64,000 nucleotides of DNA from Acetobacterium paludosum (lineage in GTDB: Bacteria > Bacillota > Clostridia > Eubacteriales > Eubacteriaceae): NCBI RefSeq assembly GCF_008086595.1, contig NZ_RXYA01000010.1, forward strand, positions 103,850 to 167,849, written 5' to 3'. Made by a program: the position numbers and the translations under genes. Below, piece after piece: positions 34,664-43,860 of the stretch (position 1 is the stretch's first letter; each line of letters starts with the position of its first letter). The notes under the pieces were generated by a model. That model had not been told where the DNA came from, did not search any database, and saw nothing but the letters and a program-made list of their open reading frames with translations.

Positions 34664-36874
34664 ATGGGCTGGTTTGACGACCAAATCAAGGAACGACTGA
34701 AAAATGATAATGATCAGTTTGAAGAGGCTTTTGCCAATATGTCTTCAGTAGTAATGGGCAGGTCAATTCTGACTGAATTTGCTGCTGACGATCGACGAGT
34801 CAACGATGCAATTTCTGAAATTCTGGCCTACTACGCCATTAAGATGGAGGAAACCGAGGAATCCTTTCCCAACCTCAATGAAAAACTTGAATACCATATG
34901 CGACCCCATGGGTTCATGCGACGCAGCATCAAGCTCAGTGAAGGATGGTATCGGGATGGGATTGGGGCTTTACTCGGGGAAACAACGGAAGGTGAAATTG
35001 TAGCCCTGATTCCCGGTAAATTCAGTGGCTATTCCTATTTTGATTTCCAAATCGGTAAGCGCGTCAAAGTCACGAAAAAGAATGTAAAAAAGCTTGCTGA
35101 TGAAGCCATCTGTTTTTATAAACCGTTCCCGATGAAGAAATTGAAAATTTCCGATTTGTTGCTTTATACATTCAGGACGCTGTCGGTCATGGATGTGGTG
35201 GCGGTATTGCTGTCCACCCTGATGATGACGCTGATGGGGATGCTGTTGCCTTATATCAACTTTCTGATTTTCAATCAGGTCATTCCCAGCGGTGAAGTGG
35301 GTCTGATTCTTCCGATTGCTCTGTTTTATACAGGCGTGGTCGTCAGCCAGCTCCTGATCGGAATAACCAATTCGCTGATTCAATCGCGAATTAATACCAA
35401 AATCAATGTTTCGGTTCAGTCAGCGGCGATGATGCGGGTGCTGATGATGCCGGCGGTTTTTTTCAAGGATTATTCGGCTGGTGAGTTGGGAAGCCGTGTT
35501 GAATACATTAATAACCTCTGCAATAAACTTCAGCAAACCATCTTGTCTGTGGGTCTGACGTCGCTGTTTTCACTGGTCTATATCACCCAGATTTTCGCTT
35601 ATGCGCCGGGGCTGGTTATACCGGCACTGTCGGTTATTGTGTGCTCAAGCATTATTACGCTTGGGACGACGCTGGTGAGCATGAAACGAACCCGAATGAG
35701 TATGGGACTTTCCGCAAAGCAGAGTGGTATGCAGTATGCGCTCATTTCTGGAATCCAAAAAATCCGACTGACGGGTTCGGAAAAGCGGGCGTTTGGAAAA
35801 TGGGCGAATGCCTATTCTGAAATCGCGCGGATCATTTATGATCCTCCGGCATTATTAAAGTACAGCAGCGTTCTGTCGACTGCCATCAACATGATAGGAA
35901 TGATTGCAATATACTTTTATGCGGTTCAGACAAGTGTTGGAGTGGCGGGGTATATGGCGTTCAATGCATCTTACGGCATGGTGAGTGGTTCTTTTGCTTC
36001 ACTTTTTGGTATTGTCACCACGATTGCAGGCATTAAACCCACCCTCGAGATGGCTTTGCCGCTTCTTGAAACAGAGCCGGAAGCGGCGGTCGGGAAAAAA
36101 ATGGTGACGAAGGTAAAAGGAAATATTGAACTGTCAAACGTTTCATTTCGTTATCAGGAAGATATGCCCCTGATCATTGATAATCTTTCCCTGAAAATCA
36201 GGCCGGGACAGTATATAGCGATTGTCGGGCAGACGGGTTGTGGTAAATCAACGCTGCTGCGCCTGCTGCTGGGATTTGAGACACCGATAAAAGGGGCCGT
36301 TTATTACGATAATAAAGATTTAACGACGGTTGATCTGAAATCGTTGCGTCGCAATATCGGCGTTGTTCTGCAAAACGGCAAGCTGATGCAGGGCGATATA
36401 TTTGGAAACATTGTGGTAACAGCGCCATGGCTGACGATGGAAGATGCCTGGGAGGCGGCCGAGCTTGCCGGCATTGCGGATGATATCCGGGATATGCCGA
36501 TGGGCATGCACACCATCATTTCTGAAGGATCGGGAAGCATTTCAGGCGGGCAGAAACAGCGGCTCATGATTGCCCGGGCGGTGGCTTCGAAGCCGAAAAT
36601 CATCATGTTCGACGAGGCTACCAGTGCACTGGATAATATCACCCAGAAACATGTATCGCAATCTCTTGAAAAGCTCAAAAGTACACGGATTGTCATTGCC
36701 CATCGTCTTTCGACAATTCGGCAATGTGACCGGATCATTGTGCTGGACAGGGGAAAAATCATCGAAGACGGCAATTATGAAGAATTGATTGCGAAAGACG
36801 GCTATCTGGCCGAGCTGGTTTCCCGACAACGTCTGGACGATACGGCATTTGTGGAGGTTACAACCGTTTATTAA
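34664..36874 (+). CDS. NHLM-type second ABC exporter subunit
   Basis: 736 residues with an unusual N-terminal region of about 150 residues without a peptidase motif, then six membrane helices (about 165-430) and an ABC ATPase with GQTGCGKST, SISGGQKQR and MFDEATSALD. NHLM systems have paired ABC proteins, the second lacking C39; this fits. It probably forms a heterodimer with the preceding gene product. It starts 14 bases after that gene with GAGAGGAG. Precursor 2 follows 42 bases downstream. Confidence 0.9.
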   Translation: MGWFDDQIKERLKNDNDQFEEAFANMSSVVMGRSILTEFAADDRRVNDAISEILAYYAIKMEETEESFPNLNEKLEYHMRPHGFMRRSIKLSEGWYRDGIGALLGETTEGEIVALIPGKFSGYSYFDFQIGKRVKVTKKNVKKLADEAICFYKPFPMKKLKISDLLLYTFRTLSVMDVVAVLLSTLMMTLMGMLLPYINFLIFNQVIPSGEVGLILPIALFYTGVVVSQLLIGITNSLIQSRINTKINVSVQSAAMMRVLMMPAVFFKDYSAGELGSRVEYINNLCNKLQQTILSVGLTSLFSLVYITQIFAYAPGLVIPALSVIVCSSIITLGTTLVSMKRTRMSMGLSAKQSGMQYALISGIQKIRLTGSEKRAFGKWANAYSEIARIIYDPPALLKYSSVLSTAINMIGMIAIYFYAVQTSVGVAGYMAFNASYGMVSGSFASLFGIVTTIAGIKPTLEMALPLLETEPEAAVGKKMVTKVKGNIELSNVSFRYQEDMPLIIDNLSLKIRPGQYIAIVGQTGCGKSTLLRLLLGFETPIKGAVYYDNKDLTTVDLKSLRRNIGVVLQNGKLMQGDIFGNIVVTAPWLTMEDAWEAAELAGIADDIRDMPMGMHTIISEGSGSISGGQKQRLMIARAVASKPKIIMFDEATSALDNITQKHVSQSLEKLKSTRIVIAHRLSTIRQCDRIIVLDRGKIIEDGNYEELIAKDGYLAELVSRQRLDDTAFVEVTTVY

Positions 36875-36916
36875 AGAGTCGTTTTTTTAAAAAAAAAAAT
36901 ATTAAAGGAGAAAAAA

Positions 36917-37126
36917 ATGAGCAAAGAATTAAAAACAAAAGGACTAGAACTTACAGATGAGGAGCTGGAAGGTGCAGCTGGAGGCATGACCCTTTTTTCA
37001 GAAGATGATGTTAATGATAATGTGGCAACCTGTAATCATGAGTGCCCATATGAGTCGGCATTAAAGCGGCCATGTGACACCTGTGAATTTGGCAAAGGAA
37101 TCAACACAGCGGCAAATTTTTCTTAA
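36917..37126 (+). CDS. Double-glycine precursor peptide 2, Cys-containing
   Basis: 69 residues with leader LELTDEELEGAAGG ending at Gly22-Gly23, similar to precursor 1 only in the leader. The 46-residue core has Cys39, Cys43, Cys53 and Cys56 (CNHEC, then CDTC). It is preceded by AAAGGAG, placed right behind the exporter genes. The four Cys could form two disulfides or a metal site. No family was recognised. Confidence 0.75.
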   Translation: MSKELKTKGLELTDEELEGAAGGMTLFSEDDVNDNVATCNHECPYESALKRPCDTCEFGKGINTAANFS

Positions 37127-37223
37127 TCTAATCAATAAGGTTTAGGGTGACTCTTCATAAAATCGAAGAAATGCCAGGTTAGCAGCGGTTAAGTGGATAT
37201 TTGTGTTATCTACTTCAGAATAA

Positions 37224-37249
37224 AGCCTGAATCAGAGTTGATTCAGGCT
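37224..37249 (+). terminator. Hairpin after precursor 2
   Basis: AGCCTGAATCA, loop GAGT, TGATTCAGGCT: a perfect 11-bp stem, but followed by ATTAAG rather than T. It is either a weak terminator or a 3' stabiliser of the peptide mRNA. Confidence 0.5.
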
Positions 37250-37332
37250 ATTAAGATGTGATAATCATCATAGAGCAGAAAAAACGAAAAACAAACAGAA
37301 ATTGGAAAATAGGAAAGTGTTGGAGGACATTG

Positions 37333-38931
37333 ATGAGAAAAGGTGCTTTAAGCATTTACGCACTACTGATGTGTATGACTGTTGTGTTTCTAATCTGCGG
37401 TTGTTCCGCAGCAGATGAAGCGAAAATCAGTAGTGCCAGTGATTTGAATCAGGCTGGCTATATTATTGGTGTTCCCGAAGGAACACCCCCGGAAGAAGTG
37501 GCCAAAGAGTATATGCCCAATGCGGAAATCTCTTATTTCACCCAATTTATTGACGGCGTGGCAGCCCTCAAAAGCGGCAAGGCCACGGCGGTAATTTATG
37601 ATAGCTCCGGGGTGGACCGCATTCTTCTCAGTAATCCGGATCTGATCAAGCTGCCCGAGGAACTGGGTAATATTGAAATTGCCACCGTGGTGGGGTTGAA
37701 TAATACAGGGTTGAATGATCAGATCAATGCTTTTATAAAACAGATTCATGAGGATGGTACCGCCGATGAAATGGTGACCCGTTGGATCGATAACATCGGT
37801 GGGAAAATGCCGGATATTCCCAAACCCCAGAATCCGGAAAAGAAGTTGACAATCATTACCAATGGCATGACGGAACCCATGAATTATTACGAAAATGGGC
37901 AGCTTACCGGCTATGACATTGAGTTTATGAAACGGTTTGCCAATTATGCCAATATTGATTTTGAAATTGTCACGATGGATTATGCGGCTATGATCCCAGC
38001 ACTGCAAAGTGGCAAAGGTGATATCATTATATCCGATTTCTTTAAAACCGATGAACGGGGACAGGAAGTTCTTTATAGTGATGCCTACGTGGTGCTTCAT
38101 AACAGCGTATTGGTGCGAAAGACTATGTACAATGGCGTGGTTGAAAACGCGGACGGAACCGTTACGACCAACGAAAACCAAACGGGGATTGGTTCGTTTT
38201 TCGGGTCCCTTCAAAACAGCTTTAATAAAACATTTATCGTCGAAGATCGGTACAAGCTGGTTTTGGATGGCCTTTGGACGACGATTGTTATTTCACTATT
38301 GTCACTTGTATTCGGCAGTATATTGGGGGCATTGATTTGTGCCATGCGAAAGTCCCGATCACGGCTTTTATCCGGGATCGCCATTGTTTATATCCGCCTG
38401 ATTCAGGGGGTTCCCATTGTTTTAACATTAATGATCTTGTATTATATTCTATTTGCTTCGGTAGACATTGATCCGGTGCTGATTGCGGTGGTTGGTTTTT
38501 CCATTAACTTTGCTGCTTATTCGGCGGAGATATTCAGAACAGCCATCGACGCAACTGACAAGGGACAGCTTGAGGCAGCTTATGCCCTGGGTTTTACAAA
38601 GGTATCTAGCTTTTTTAAGGTGACATTACCTCAGGCGCTAAGGCATATTCTGCCCATTTTCAAGGGAGAATTTATCAGCATGGTAAAAATGACCTCGGTG
38701 GTGGGTTATATTGCCATCCAGGATTTGACCAAAATGACGGATATCATCAGAAGTCGTACTTTTGATGCCTTTTTCCCGCTGTTTGTGACAGCTTTTATCT
38801 ATTTTGTGATCACCTATCTGTTTATTATTGTACTGGGAAAAATTGAAGTTCAGGTTGATCCCAAACGTCGAAAACGGATAGTCAAAGGGATTGTTGATCC
38901 TGAAGCGCGCGCAATGGAGGTGGTAAAATGA
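37333..38931 (+). CDS. Polar-amino-acid ABC transporter, substrate-binding/permease fusion
   Basis: 532 residues. The signal peptide has a lipobox-like end with Cys24 (LICGC). Residues 30-165 look like the second half of a family-3 binding protein ([28 protein letters not shown]), and 170-270 look like its first half ([33 protein letters not shown]), so the order is permuted. The permease (about 300-510) has the EAA motif [23 protein letters not shown] at 37333 fits GGAGG at 37322-37326. It overlaps the ATPase gene by 4 bases. The substrate is probably an amino acid. Confidence 0.88.
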   Translation: MRKGALSIYALLMCMTVVFLICGCSAADEAKISSASDLNQAGYIIGVPEGTPPEEVAKEYMPNAEISYFTQFIDGVAALKSGKATAVIYDSSGVDRILLSNPDLIKLPEELGNIEIATVVGLNNTGLNDQINAFIKQIHEDGTADEMVTRWIDNIGGKMPDIPKPQNPEKKLTIITNGMTEPMNYYENGQLTGYDIEFMKRFANYANIDFEIVTMDYAAMIPALQSGKGDIIISDFFKTDERGQEVLYSDAYVVLHNSVLVRKTMYNGVVENADGTVTTNENQTGIGSFFGSLQNSFNKTFIVEDRYKLVLDGLWTTIVISLLSLVFGSILGALICAMRKSRSRLLSGIAIVYIRLIQGVPIVLTLMILYYILFASVDIDPVLIAVVGFSINFAAYSAEIFRTAIDATDKGQLEAAYALGFTKVSSFFKVTLPQALRHILPIFKGEFISMVKMTSVVGYIAIQDLTKMTDIIRSRTFDAFFPLFVTAFIYFVITYLFIIVLGKIEVQVDPKRRKRIVKGIVDPEARAMEVVK

Positions 38932-40007
38932 TAACGATCAAGGGTTTGTCAAAGAGCTTCGGCGAGTTAAGTGTGCTGGAAAATATCAACACGGAGATAA
39001 AAGAGGGCGAAGTCATCTCCATCATTGGTCCATCGGGCTGTGGAAAATCAACGTTTTTACGGTGTATCAACCTACTTGAAACACCGACAACGGGCGAAAT
39101 ATCCGTTGACGGACAGAATATTCTGGCTAAAAATGCTGATGTGTCTGGTTTGCGTCAGAAAATGGGCATGGTGTTTCAATCATTTAACTTATTTTCTCAT
39201 CTGATGATTATTGAAAATCTCATGCTGGGTCCGGTTAATCTTTTAAAAATTCCGAAACAACAGGCTTATGAGGAAGGAATGCGTTTTTTGGAAATGGTCG
39301 GACTAAAATCAAAAGTCTATGCTTTCCCTGATGAACTATCTGGTGGGCAGAAGCAGCGTGCCGCCATTGCCAGAACGCTGGCCATGAAACCTGAAATCGT
39401 CTTGTTTGACGAACCAACCTCGGCTCTGGATCCGACCATGGTCAGTGAGGTTCTGGGAGTTATCCGCAAGCTGGCTTCTAATGGTTTAACCATGATGATT
39501 GTCACCCATGAGATGAAATTTGCCAGGGATGTATCAAGCCGCGTTTTTTATATGGATGAAAAGGGCATTTATGAAGAGGGATCACCGGAGCAGATTTTCG
39601 ACCATCCTCAAAAAATAAAGACCCGCGCATTTATAAAGAAAATTTTCGCGTTTGAATATGAAGCAGCGGGAAGAGGGTTTGACCTGTATGAACTTAATGC
39701 TAAAATTGAGGAATTCCTTAAAAAGCAGATGTTCACCGAACGCCAGATTATGAATGTGCAGCTGGTCTGTGAGGAAATTCTTTTAGGCATTCTGCTTCAG
39801 GCATTTCCCAGAGCGGTTGTTTCCCTGTTGGTTGAGTATTCGGATTTAAACGGCGAGGTTACCATTCAGGCAAGTTTTGATGGAGAAGTTTATGATTTGC
39901 TAAAGGCGGAGGAAAACACAATATCGCTTGCCATTATTAATACCTATGCAAAAAAAATGTCGACTGAAAATAGGGAAGGCCGAAATACGGTAACAATCAT
40001 AATTTAA
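38928..40007 (+). CDS. Amino-acid ABC transporter ATPase with extra C-terminal domain
   Basis: 359 residues, about 115 longer than usual. Residues 1-243 are a standard ATPase with GPSGCGKST (34-42), [13 protein letters not shown] and [10 protein letters not shown]. Residues 245-359 are additional; the pattern ([14 protein letters not shown], later [11 protein letters not shown] and [11 protein letters not shown]) faintly resembles HATPase/RsbW-type anti-sigma kinase domains with decayed nucleotide motifs. That resemblance is by eye only. The tail may regulate the transporter. The start overlaps the stop of the fusion gene (ATGA). Confidence 0.88.
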   Translation: MITIKGLSKSFGELSVLENINTEIKEGEVISIIGPSGCGKSTFLRCINLLETPTTGEISVDGQNILAKNADVSGLRQKMGMVFQSFNLFSHLMIIENLMLGPVNLLKIPKQQAYEEGMRFLEMVGLKSKVYAFPDELSGGQKQRAAIARTLAMKPEIVLFDEPTSALDPTMVSEVLGVIRKLASNGLTMMIVTHEMKFARDVSSRVFYMDEKGIYEEGSPEQIFDHPQKIKTRAFIKKIFAFEYEAAGRGFDLYELNAKIEEFLKKQMFTERQIMNVQLVCEEILLGILLQAFPRAVVSLLVEYSDLNGEVTIQASFDGEVYDLLKAEENTISLAIINTYAKKMSTENREGRNTVTIII

Positions 40008-40100
40008 TAAAAAAGGTTCTCCAAGTCCATTCCCAGTTTTTAATACTGGACCAAATTAAGTATTGATGAACTGGTAAAAAAAATAATAAACAGATGAATG

Positions 40101-40133
40101 AAAAAAAACAGCAATGAAAGTTGTTGTTTTTTT
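40101..40133 (+). terminator. Terminator after the ABC ATPase; repeated element
   Basis: AACAGCAA, loop TGAAAG, TTGTTGTT and a T run. The hairpin and the 20 bases before it nearly repeat 28382-28434. Confidence 0.85.
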
Positions 40134-40171
40134 TGCCGCTGGACATGATTGCTCTTTTGTACATCAAACAG

Positions 40172-40229
40172 TTGCTTTTGCATAATTTGGGTGTATAATA
40201 ACAATAAACGCGAATGCAAATCATTATCA
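40172..40229 (+). promoter_or_regulatory. Promoter and Fur-family (Zur-like) box of the first znu operon
   Basis: TTGCTT (40172-40177), 16 bases and TATAAT (40194-40199). Overlapping the early transcript is TGCAAAT-C-ATTATCA (40215-40229), a 7-1-7 Fur-family box whose arms agree at 5 of 7 positions. Repression by the Fur/Zur-family product of 42898 with metal bound is likely. Confidence 0.65.
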
Positions 40230-40245
40230 TTTGGAGGAAATTTCT

Positions 40246-41163
40246 GTGCTCACAAAAAAGATTAAGATTCTAATTATGCTGTTCATTTCTATTGCTGTTT
40301 TAAGCGGGTGTGCGTCAAATAGCACTCAAACAAATTCGGAAACTTCTTCGACTAAAGATGGGTTTACGATTGTCACCTCTTTTTATCCGATGTATGTTGA
40401 AACAATCAATGTGGCAAAGGACATTCCTAATGTGCAGGTAATCAATATGACCGAACCTCAAACCGGCTGCCTGCATGATTATCAACTAAAACCGCAAGAT
40501 TTAATAACCCTTAATAGTGCCGATGCTTTTGTTGTTAACGGGGCCGGGATGGAGACGTTTTTGGATGACGTGATAAAACAGGATAAAGATCTGAAAATTG
40601 TGAATGCCAGCGACGGAATCGATTTGATTAAAGATGCATCAGGCGAAGACAATGCTCATGTTTGGGTGAGTATATCCAATTGCATTACGCAGGTGAAAAA
40701 TATTGCCGAGCAACTTTCAGTGATCGATCCGAAAAATGCCGAGGCCTATCAAAGCAATGCAGATGCATATATTGCAAAATTGGAAGCGTTAAAAGAAAAA
40801 ATGCATGCTTCTTTGGACATGGTAAGTAATCGGAATATTATCACCTTTCACGAAGCTTTCCCATATTTTGCAGAAGAATTTAATCTCAATATTGTCGATG
40901 TCATTGAAAGAGATCCCGGGACAACGCCATCGCCAAAAGAACTTGAGGATACGATCAATATTGTCAAAGAATCAAAGGTGAAAGCCCTTTTTGCAGAACC
41001 TCAATATCCGGCCGAAGCCGCCCAGACCATTGCAAATGAAACTGGAGCTAAAGTTTATTCCCTTGATCCCGGAGTGACCGGGACGGCCGATGAAACGGCG
41101 TATGATGCATATCTGAATGTTATGGAAAGCAATTTAAAATCACTGGAAGAGGCACTGAAATAA
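40246..41163 (+). CDS. znuA: Zinc/manganese ABC transporter binding lipoprotein ZnuA (first system)
   Basis: 305-residue cluster A-I metal-binding protein. The lipobox gives Cys22 (VLSGC). Likely metal ligands are the His of CLHDYQLKPQD, the His of NAHVWVS, the His of ITFHEAFPYFAEEF and an Asp in SLDPG. There is no long His-rich loop. The frame is open from TTG at 40231, but GGAGG at 40233-40237 overlaps that codon and fits GTG at 40246. It overlaps znuC by one base in a znuACB operon. Confidence 0.9.
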   Translation: MLTKKIKILIMLFISIAVLSGCASNSTQTNSETSSTKDGFTIVTSFYPMYVETINVAKDIPNVQVINMTEPQTGCLHDYQLKPQDLITLNSADAFVVNGAGMETFLDDVIKQDKDLKIVNASDGIDLIKDASGEDNAHVWVSISNCITQVKNIAEQLSVIDPKNAEAYQSNADAYIAKLEALKEKMHASLDMVSNRNIITFHEAFPYFAEEFNLNIVDVIERDPGTTPSPKELEDTINIVKESKVKALFAEPQYPAEAAQTIANETGAKVYSLDPGVTGTADETAYDAYLNVMESNLKSLEEALK

Positions 41164-42002
41164 TGGAAAAGCAAGACGAAACGAATTTAAATAAAGACCA
41201 ATACTCCGGTGAACATTGTGAAAATGAAGAAAAATGTTCAGGCTTATGCTGCACCAAGGTTGAACATTTCAGTGTGAATTTTGGCAATACGAAAGTTTTG
41301 GAAGATGTCAATCTGCATATTCATTGTGGTGAATTAACCGCAATCATCGGACCAAACGGCGGGGGAAAGAGTACGCTTTTAAAAGCAATGCTTGGAGACG
41401 TCAAGCATTCGGGACAACTTAGCTATTTGAGCGAGCATGAAAAGAACCGTGCTCATCCTGTCATTGGATACGTGCCTCAGCATCTGAGTTTTGATATTGG
41501 CACACCGACCAGTGTCCTTGATCTTTTTATGGTTTGTAATTCAAAAATTCCGGCATGGTTAACGAGCACAAAAAAAATAATTAGTAAGGTTAAAGAGAGT
41601 CTTTCGATCGTCAAATCAGAACATCTTATCAATCGCAGAATGGGGGCTTTGTCAGGAGGAGAACTGCAACGCGTTTTGCTCGCTTTGGCACTTGATCCGA
41701 TTCCGGATTTACTGCTTTTGGACGAACCGGTATCCGGCATTGACCAGAAGGGATTAGAAGTTTTCTATGATACTGTATCGGAATTAAGAAGGAAGTATGA
41801 TTTGTCAATTGTTTTAATATCCCATGATTTAGATATTGTTGAAAAATATGCGGATCGTGTTATTTTATTAAACGGTAAAGTTCTATGCAATGGCTCGCCG
41901 AAAGAAGTTTTTAACAATGAAATAACGACAAAAATATTTGGTATGTCATGGTTTAAAAGAAGACCAACTGATCATGAAAACGACGAAGGGAGAGACAAAT
42001 AA
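41163..42002 (+). CDS. znuC: Zinc/manganese ABC transporter ATPase ZnuC (first system)
   Basis: 279-residue ATPase: Walker A GPNGGGKST near residue 63, signature LSGGELQR and LLLLDEPVSGID. The first 35 residues are an extra polar, Cys-containing tail (GEHCENEEKCSGLCC) that could bind metal. The family powers uptake through ZnuB. ATG overlaps the znuA stop, and its own stop overlaps the znuB start. Confidence 0.92.
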   Translation: MEKQDETNLNKDQYSGEHCENEEKCSGLCCTKVEHFSVNFGNTKVLEDVNLHIHCGELTAIIGPNGGGKSTLLKAMLGDVKHSGQLSYLSEHEKNRAHPVIGYVPQHLSFDIGTPTSVLDLFMVCNSKIPAWLTSTKKIISKVKESLSIVKSEHLINRRMGALSGGELQRVLLALALDPIPDLLLLDEPVSGIDQKGLEVFYDTVSELRRKYDLSIVLISHDLDIVEKYADRVILLNGKVLCNGSPKEVFNNEITTKIFGMSWFKRRPTDHENDEGRDK

Positions 42003-42844
42003 TGATGAATTTATGGTACAGTTTAGTCAATATTGTCTTACCCTTTCAATGGGTTGAATTTACATTTATGAAAAATGCGCTTTTGGCGATACTGCTGATA
42101 ACTCCTCTTTTCGGTTTATTGGGAACAATGATCGTCAATAATAAAATGGCGTTTTTCTCAGACGCATTAGGCCATGGGGCCTTTACCGGAATTGCCATTG
42201 GCGCATTAATCGGTTTAGTAAAACCGGTTTTGGCCGCCATTGTTTTTTCGGTTGTGTTTGCCCTGATCATTACGGTTATTAAAAATAAAAGCCGCGCGTC
42301 TACCGATACTATTATCGGTGTGTTTTCATCGATCGCAATCGCCTTTGGCCTGGTGCTGTTGTCTCTGGGGGGAAGCTTTAATAAATATTCGTCCTATTTA
42401 ATCGGAGATTTGCTCAGCATCACGCCATCTGAAATTCTGCTTTTACTCGTTGTTTTTATTATTATTGTTATTCTTTGGGTGCTGATTTTCAACAAACTTT
42501 TGCTGGTCAGTATTAATCAATCCCTGGCACGAAGCCGGGGTGTGAAAACACTTTTGGTCGAAATGATATTTACTTCGATTGTGGCGGTTATCGTGACGAT
42601 TTCAATACAATGGGTAGGTCTTCTGATTATCAACTCACTGCTGGTTTTGCCCGCGGCAGGGGCCAGAAATATAACAACAAATGTTCGGCAATATACCCTT
42701 GTTGCGATCATAATTGCGGTGTTTTCAGGTATCTGCGGATTAATTGCTTCATATTATTTGAACACCGCTACCGGAGCAACAATTGTATTGGTATCCGGAA
42801 TTGTTTTCTTCCTAACACTGGCATTTAAAAATAAATTCGCCTAA
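42002..42844 (+). CDS. znuB: Zinc/manganese ABC transporter permease ZnuB (first system)
   Basis: 280-residue ABC-3 permease with about eight hydrophobic segments. Typical segments are FFSDALGHGAFTGIAIG, WVGLLIINSLLVLPAAGARN and a terminal STGAT-like stretch (NTATGATIVLVSG). It overlaps znuC by one base; ATG at 42002 or 42005 may be used. Confidence 0.93.
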   Translation: MMNLWYSLVNIVLPFQWVEFTFMKNALLAILLITPLFGLLGTMIVNNKMAFFSDALGHGAFTGIAIGALIGLVKPVLAAIVFSVVFALIITVIKNKSRASTDTIIGVFSSIAIAFGLVLLSLGGSFNKYSSYLIGDLLSITPSEILLLLVVFIIIVILWVLIFNKLLLVSINQSLARSRGVKTLLVEMIFTSIVAVIVTISIQWVGLLIINSLLVLPAAGARNITTNVRQYTLVAIIIAVFSGICGLIASYYLNTATGATIVLVSGIVFFLTLAFKNKFA

Positions 42845-42897
42845 AGGCAGCGGCGTCAATAATAAAACTAATAATTAGCTATGAAAAGAGGATTAAT

Positions 42898-43350
42898 ATG
42901 AGTGAAATATCTTCCCATAAAGAAGCATTAAAACATAGCGGCTTGAAGAATACCAAACAACGCAATGCAATATTAAATATATTGGAAAAAAGCACACAGC
43001 CATTAACCGCTGATCAAATTTATGTGGCTCTTATCAATGAAAAGACAGCCATAAATTTGTCCACTATCTATCGGGTTTTAAACACTCTGGCAGAGAAAAA
43101 TTTGATTGTGAAAACAAGTTCGGTTAGCGATAATAAAGCCTTGTTTGAGCTAAATAGTTTTGAACATAAGCATCATCTTGTCTGTGTGGAGTGTAAAAAA
43201 ATAATTATGGTCGATGAATGCCCATTTGAAGAATATGAAAAAAAATTAAAAGAAAAAATGGGATTTACAATTCTGGGTCATAAGCTTGAAATTTATGGAA
43301 TTTGTAATAATTGTAAGAAAAAAGATGAAGAAAATAAGCATACCCAATAA
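42898..43350 (+). CDS. zur: Fur/Zur-family metal-dependent repressor
   Basis: 150 residues. The winged helix (NTKQRNAILNILE; STIYRVLNTLAEKNLI) is followed by the metal-binding domain with HKHHLVCVEC (His90, 92, 93; Cys96, 99), His128 and a structural CNNC (136, 139). Fur, Zur and PerR cannot be told apart with certainty from this, but the position between two zinc-type importers favours Zur. It likely binds the box at 40215. It lies 53 bases after znuB and may be in the same transcript. Confidence 0.88.
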   Translation: MSEISSHKEALKHSGLKNTKQRNAILNILEKSTQPLTADQIYVALINEKTAINLSTIYRVLNTLAEKNLIVKTSSVSDNKALFELNSFEHKHHLVCVECKKIIMVDECPFEEYEKKLKEKMGFTILGHKLEIYGICNNCKKKDEENKHTQ

Positions 43351-43435
43351 TTTTAACTACTGACATATGTAGAAGCTTAAAATTAAGGCGCTCAAAAGAA
43401 TGCCGCTCTTAATGTAAGAAACGGAGTAATAACAC

Positions 43436-43735
43436 ATGGATAATAATTTTAGAAGAATCATGTCATTTTGCTTAGTGTTTATTTTCCTTTCGGTTCTTTT
43501 CTTATCACAAATTTTCATAATTACGCATATCAATCATGACTGTCAAGGCGAAAACTGCCCGATTTGTGCAGAAATTCATATCGCAGAGGCCGTGTTACAA
43601 CAGTTCGGTTTTGCGGTACAAACAGTCGTGATTTCAATTGCTTTTGTATGTTTTATGGCAGAAAGCATCTTGTTCCCCAATCAGATCAATCTTATTAACA
43701 CTCAGGTTAAACTAAAAATTCGCATGAACGAATGA
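43436..43735 (+). CDS. Small membrane protein with a His/Cys metal motif
   Basis: 99 residues, two predicted membrane helices (about 9-30 and 57-80). The short loop between holds HINHDCQGENCPICAEIH (His31, His34, Cys36, Cys41, Cys44, His48), a plausible metal site facing outside. No named family was recognised. Its place between a Fur-type repressor and a second metal importer supports a role in zinc capture or sensing. Confidence 0.65.
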   Translation: MDNNFRRIMSFCLVFIFLSVLFLSQIFIITHINHDCQGENCPICAEIHIAEAVLQQFGFAVQTVVISIAFVCFMAESILFPNQINLINTQVKLKIRMNE

Positions 43736-43752
43736 TTAATTAAGTCGCCAAA

Positions 43753-43796
43753 GAAGATACGTTTTAAATCGAGATATAAAGGTATCTTATCTTTTT
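43753..43796 (+). terminator. Probable terminator before the second znuA
   Basis: AAGATAC (43754-43760) and GTATCTT (43782-43788) with a 21-base loop, then ATCTTTTT. The long loop makes it a moderate call. Confidence 0.5.
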
Positions 43797-43860
43797 GCGC
43801 CTTTTTTTGGTAAAAGTTGTGCCGGATCGGACATGGTTTTACAAGTTGGAGGACTTAATT

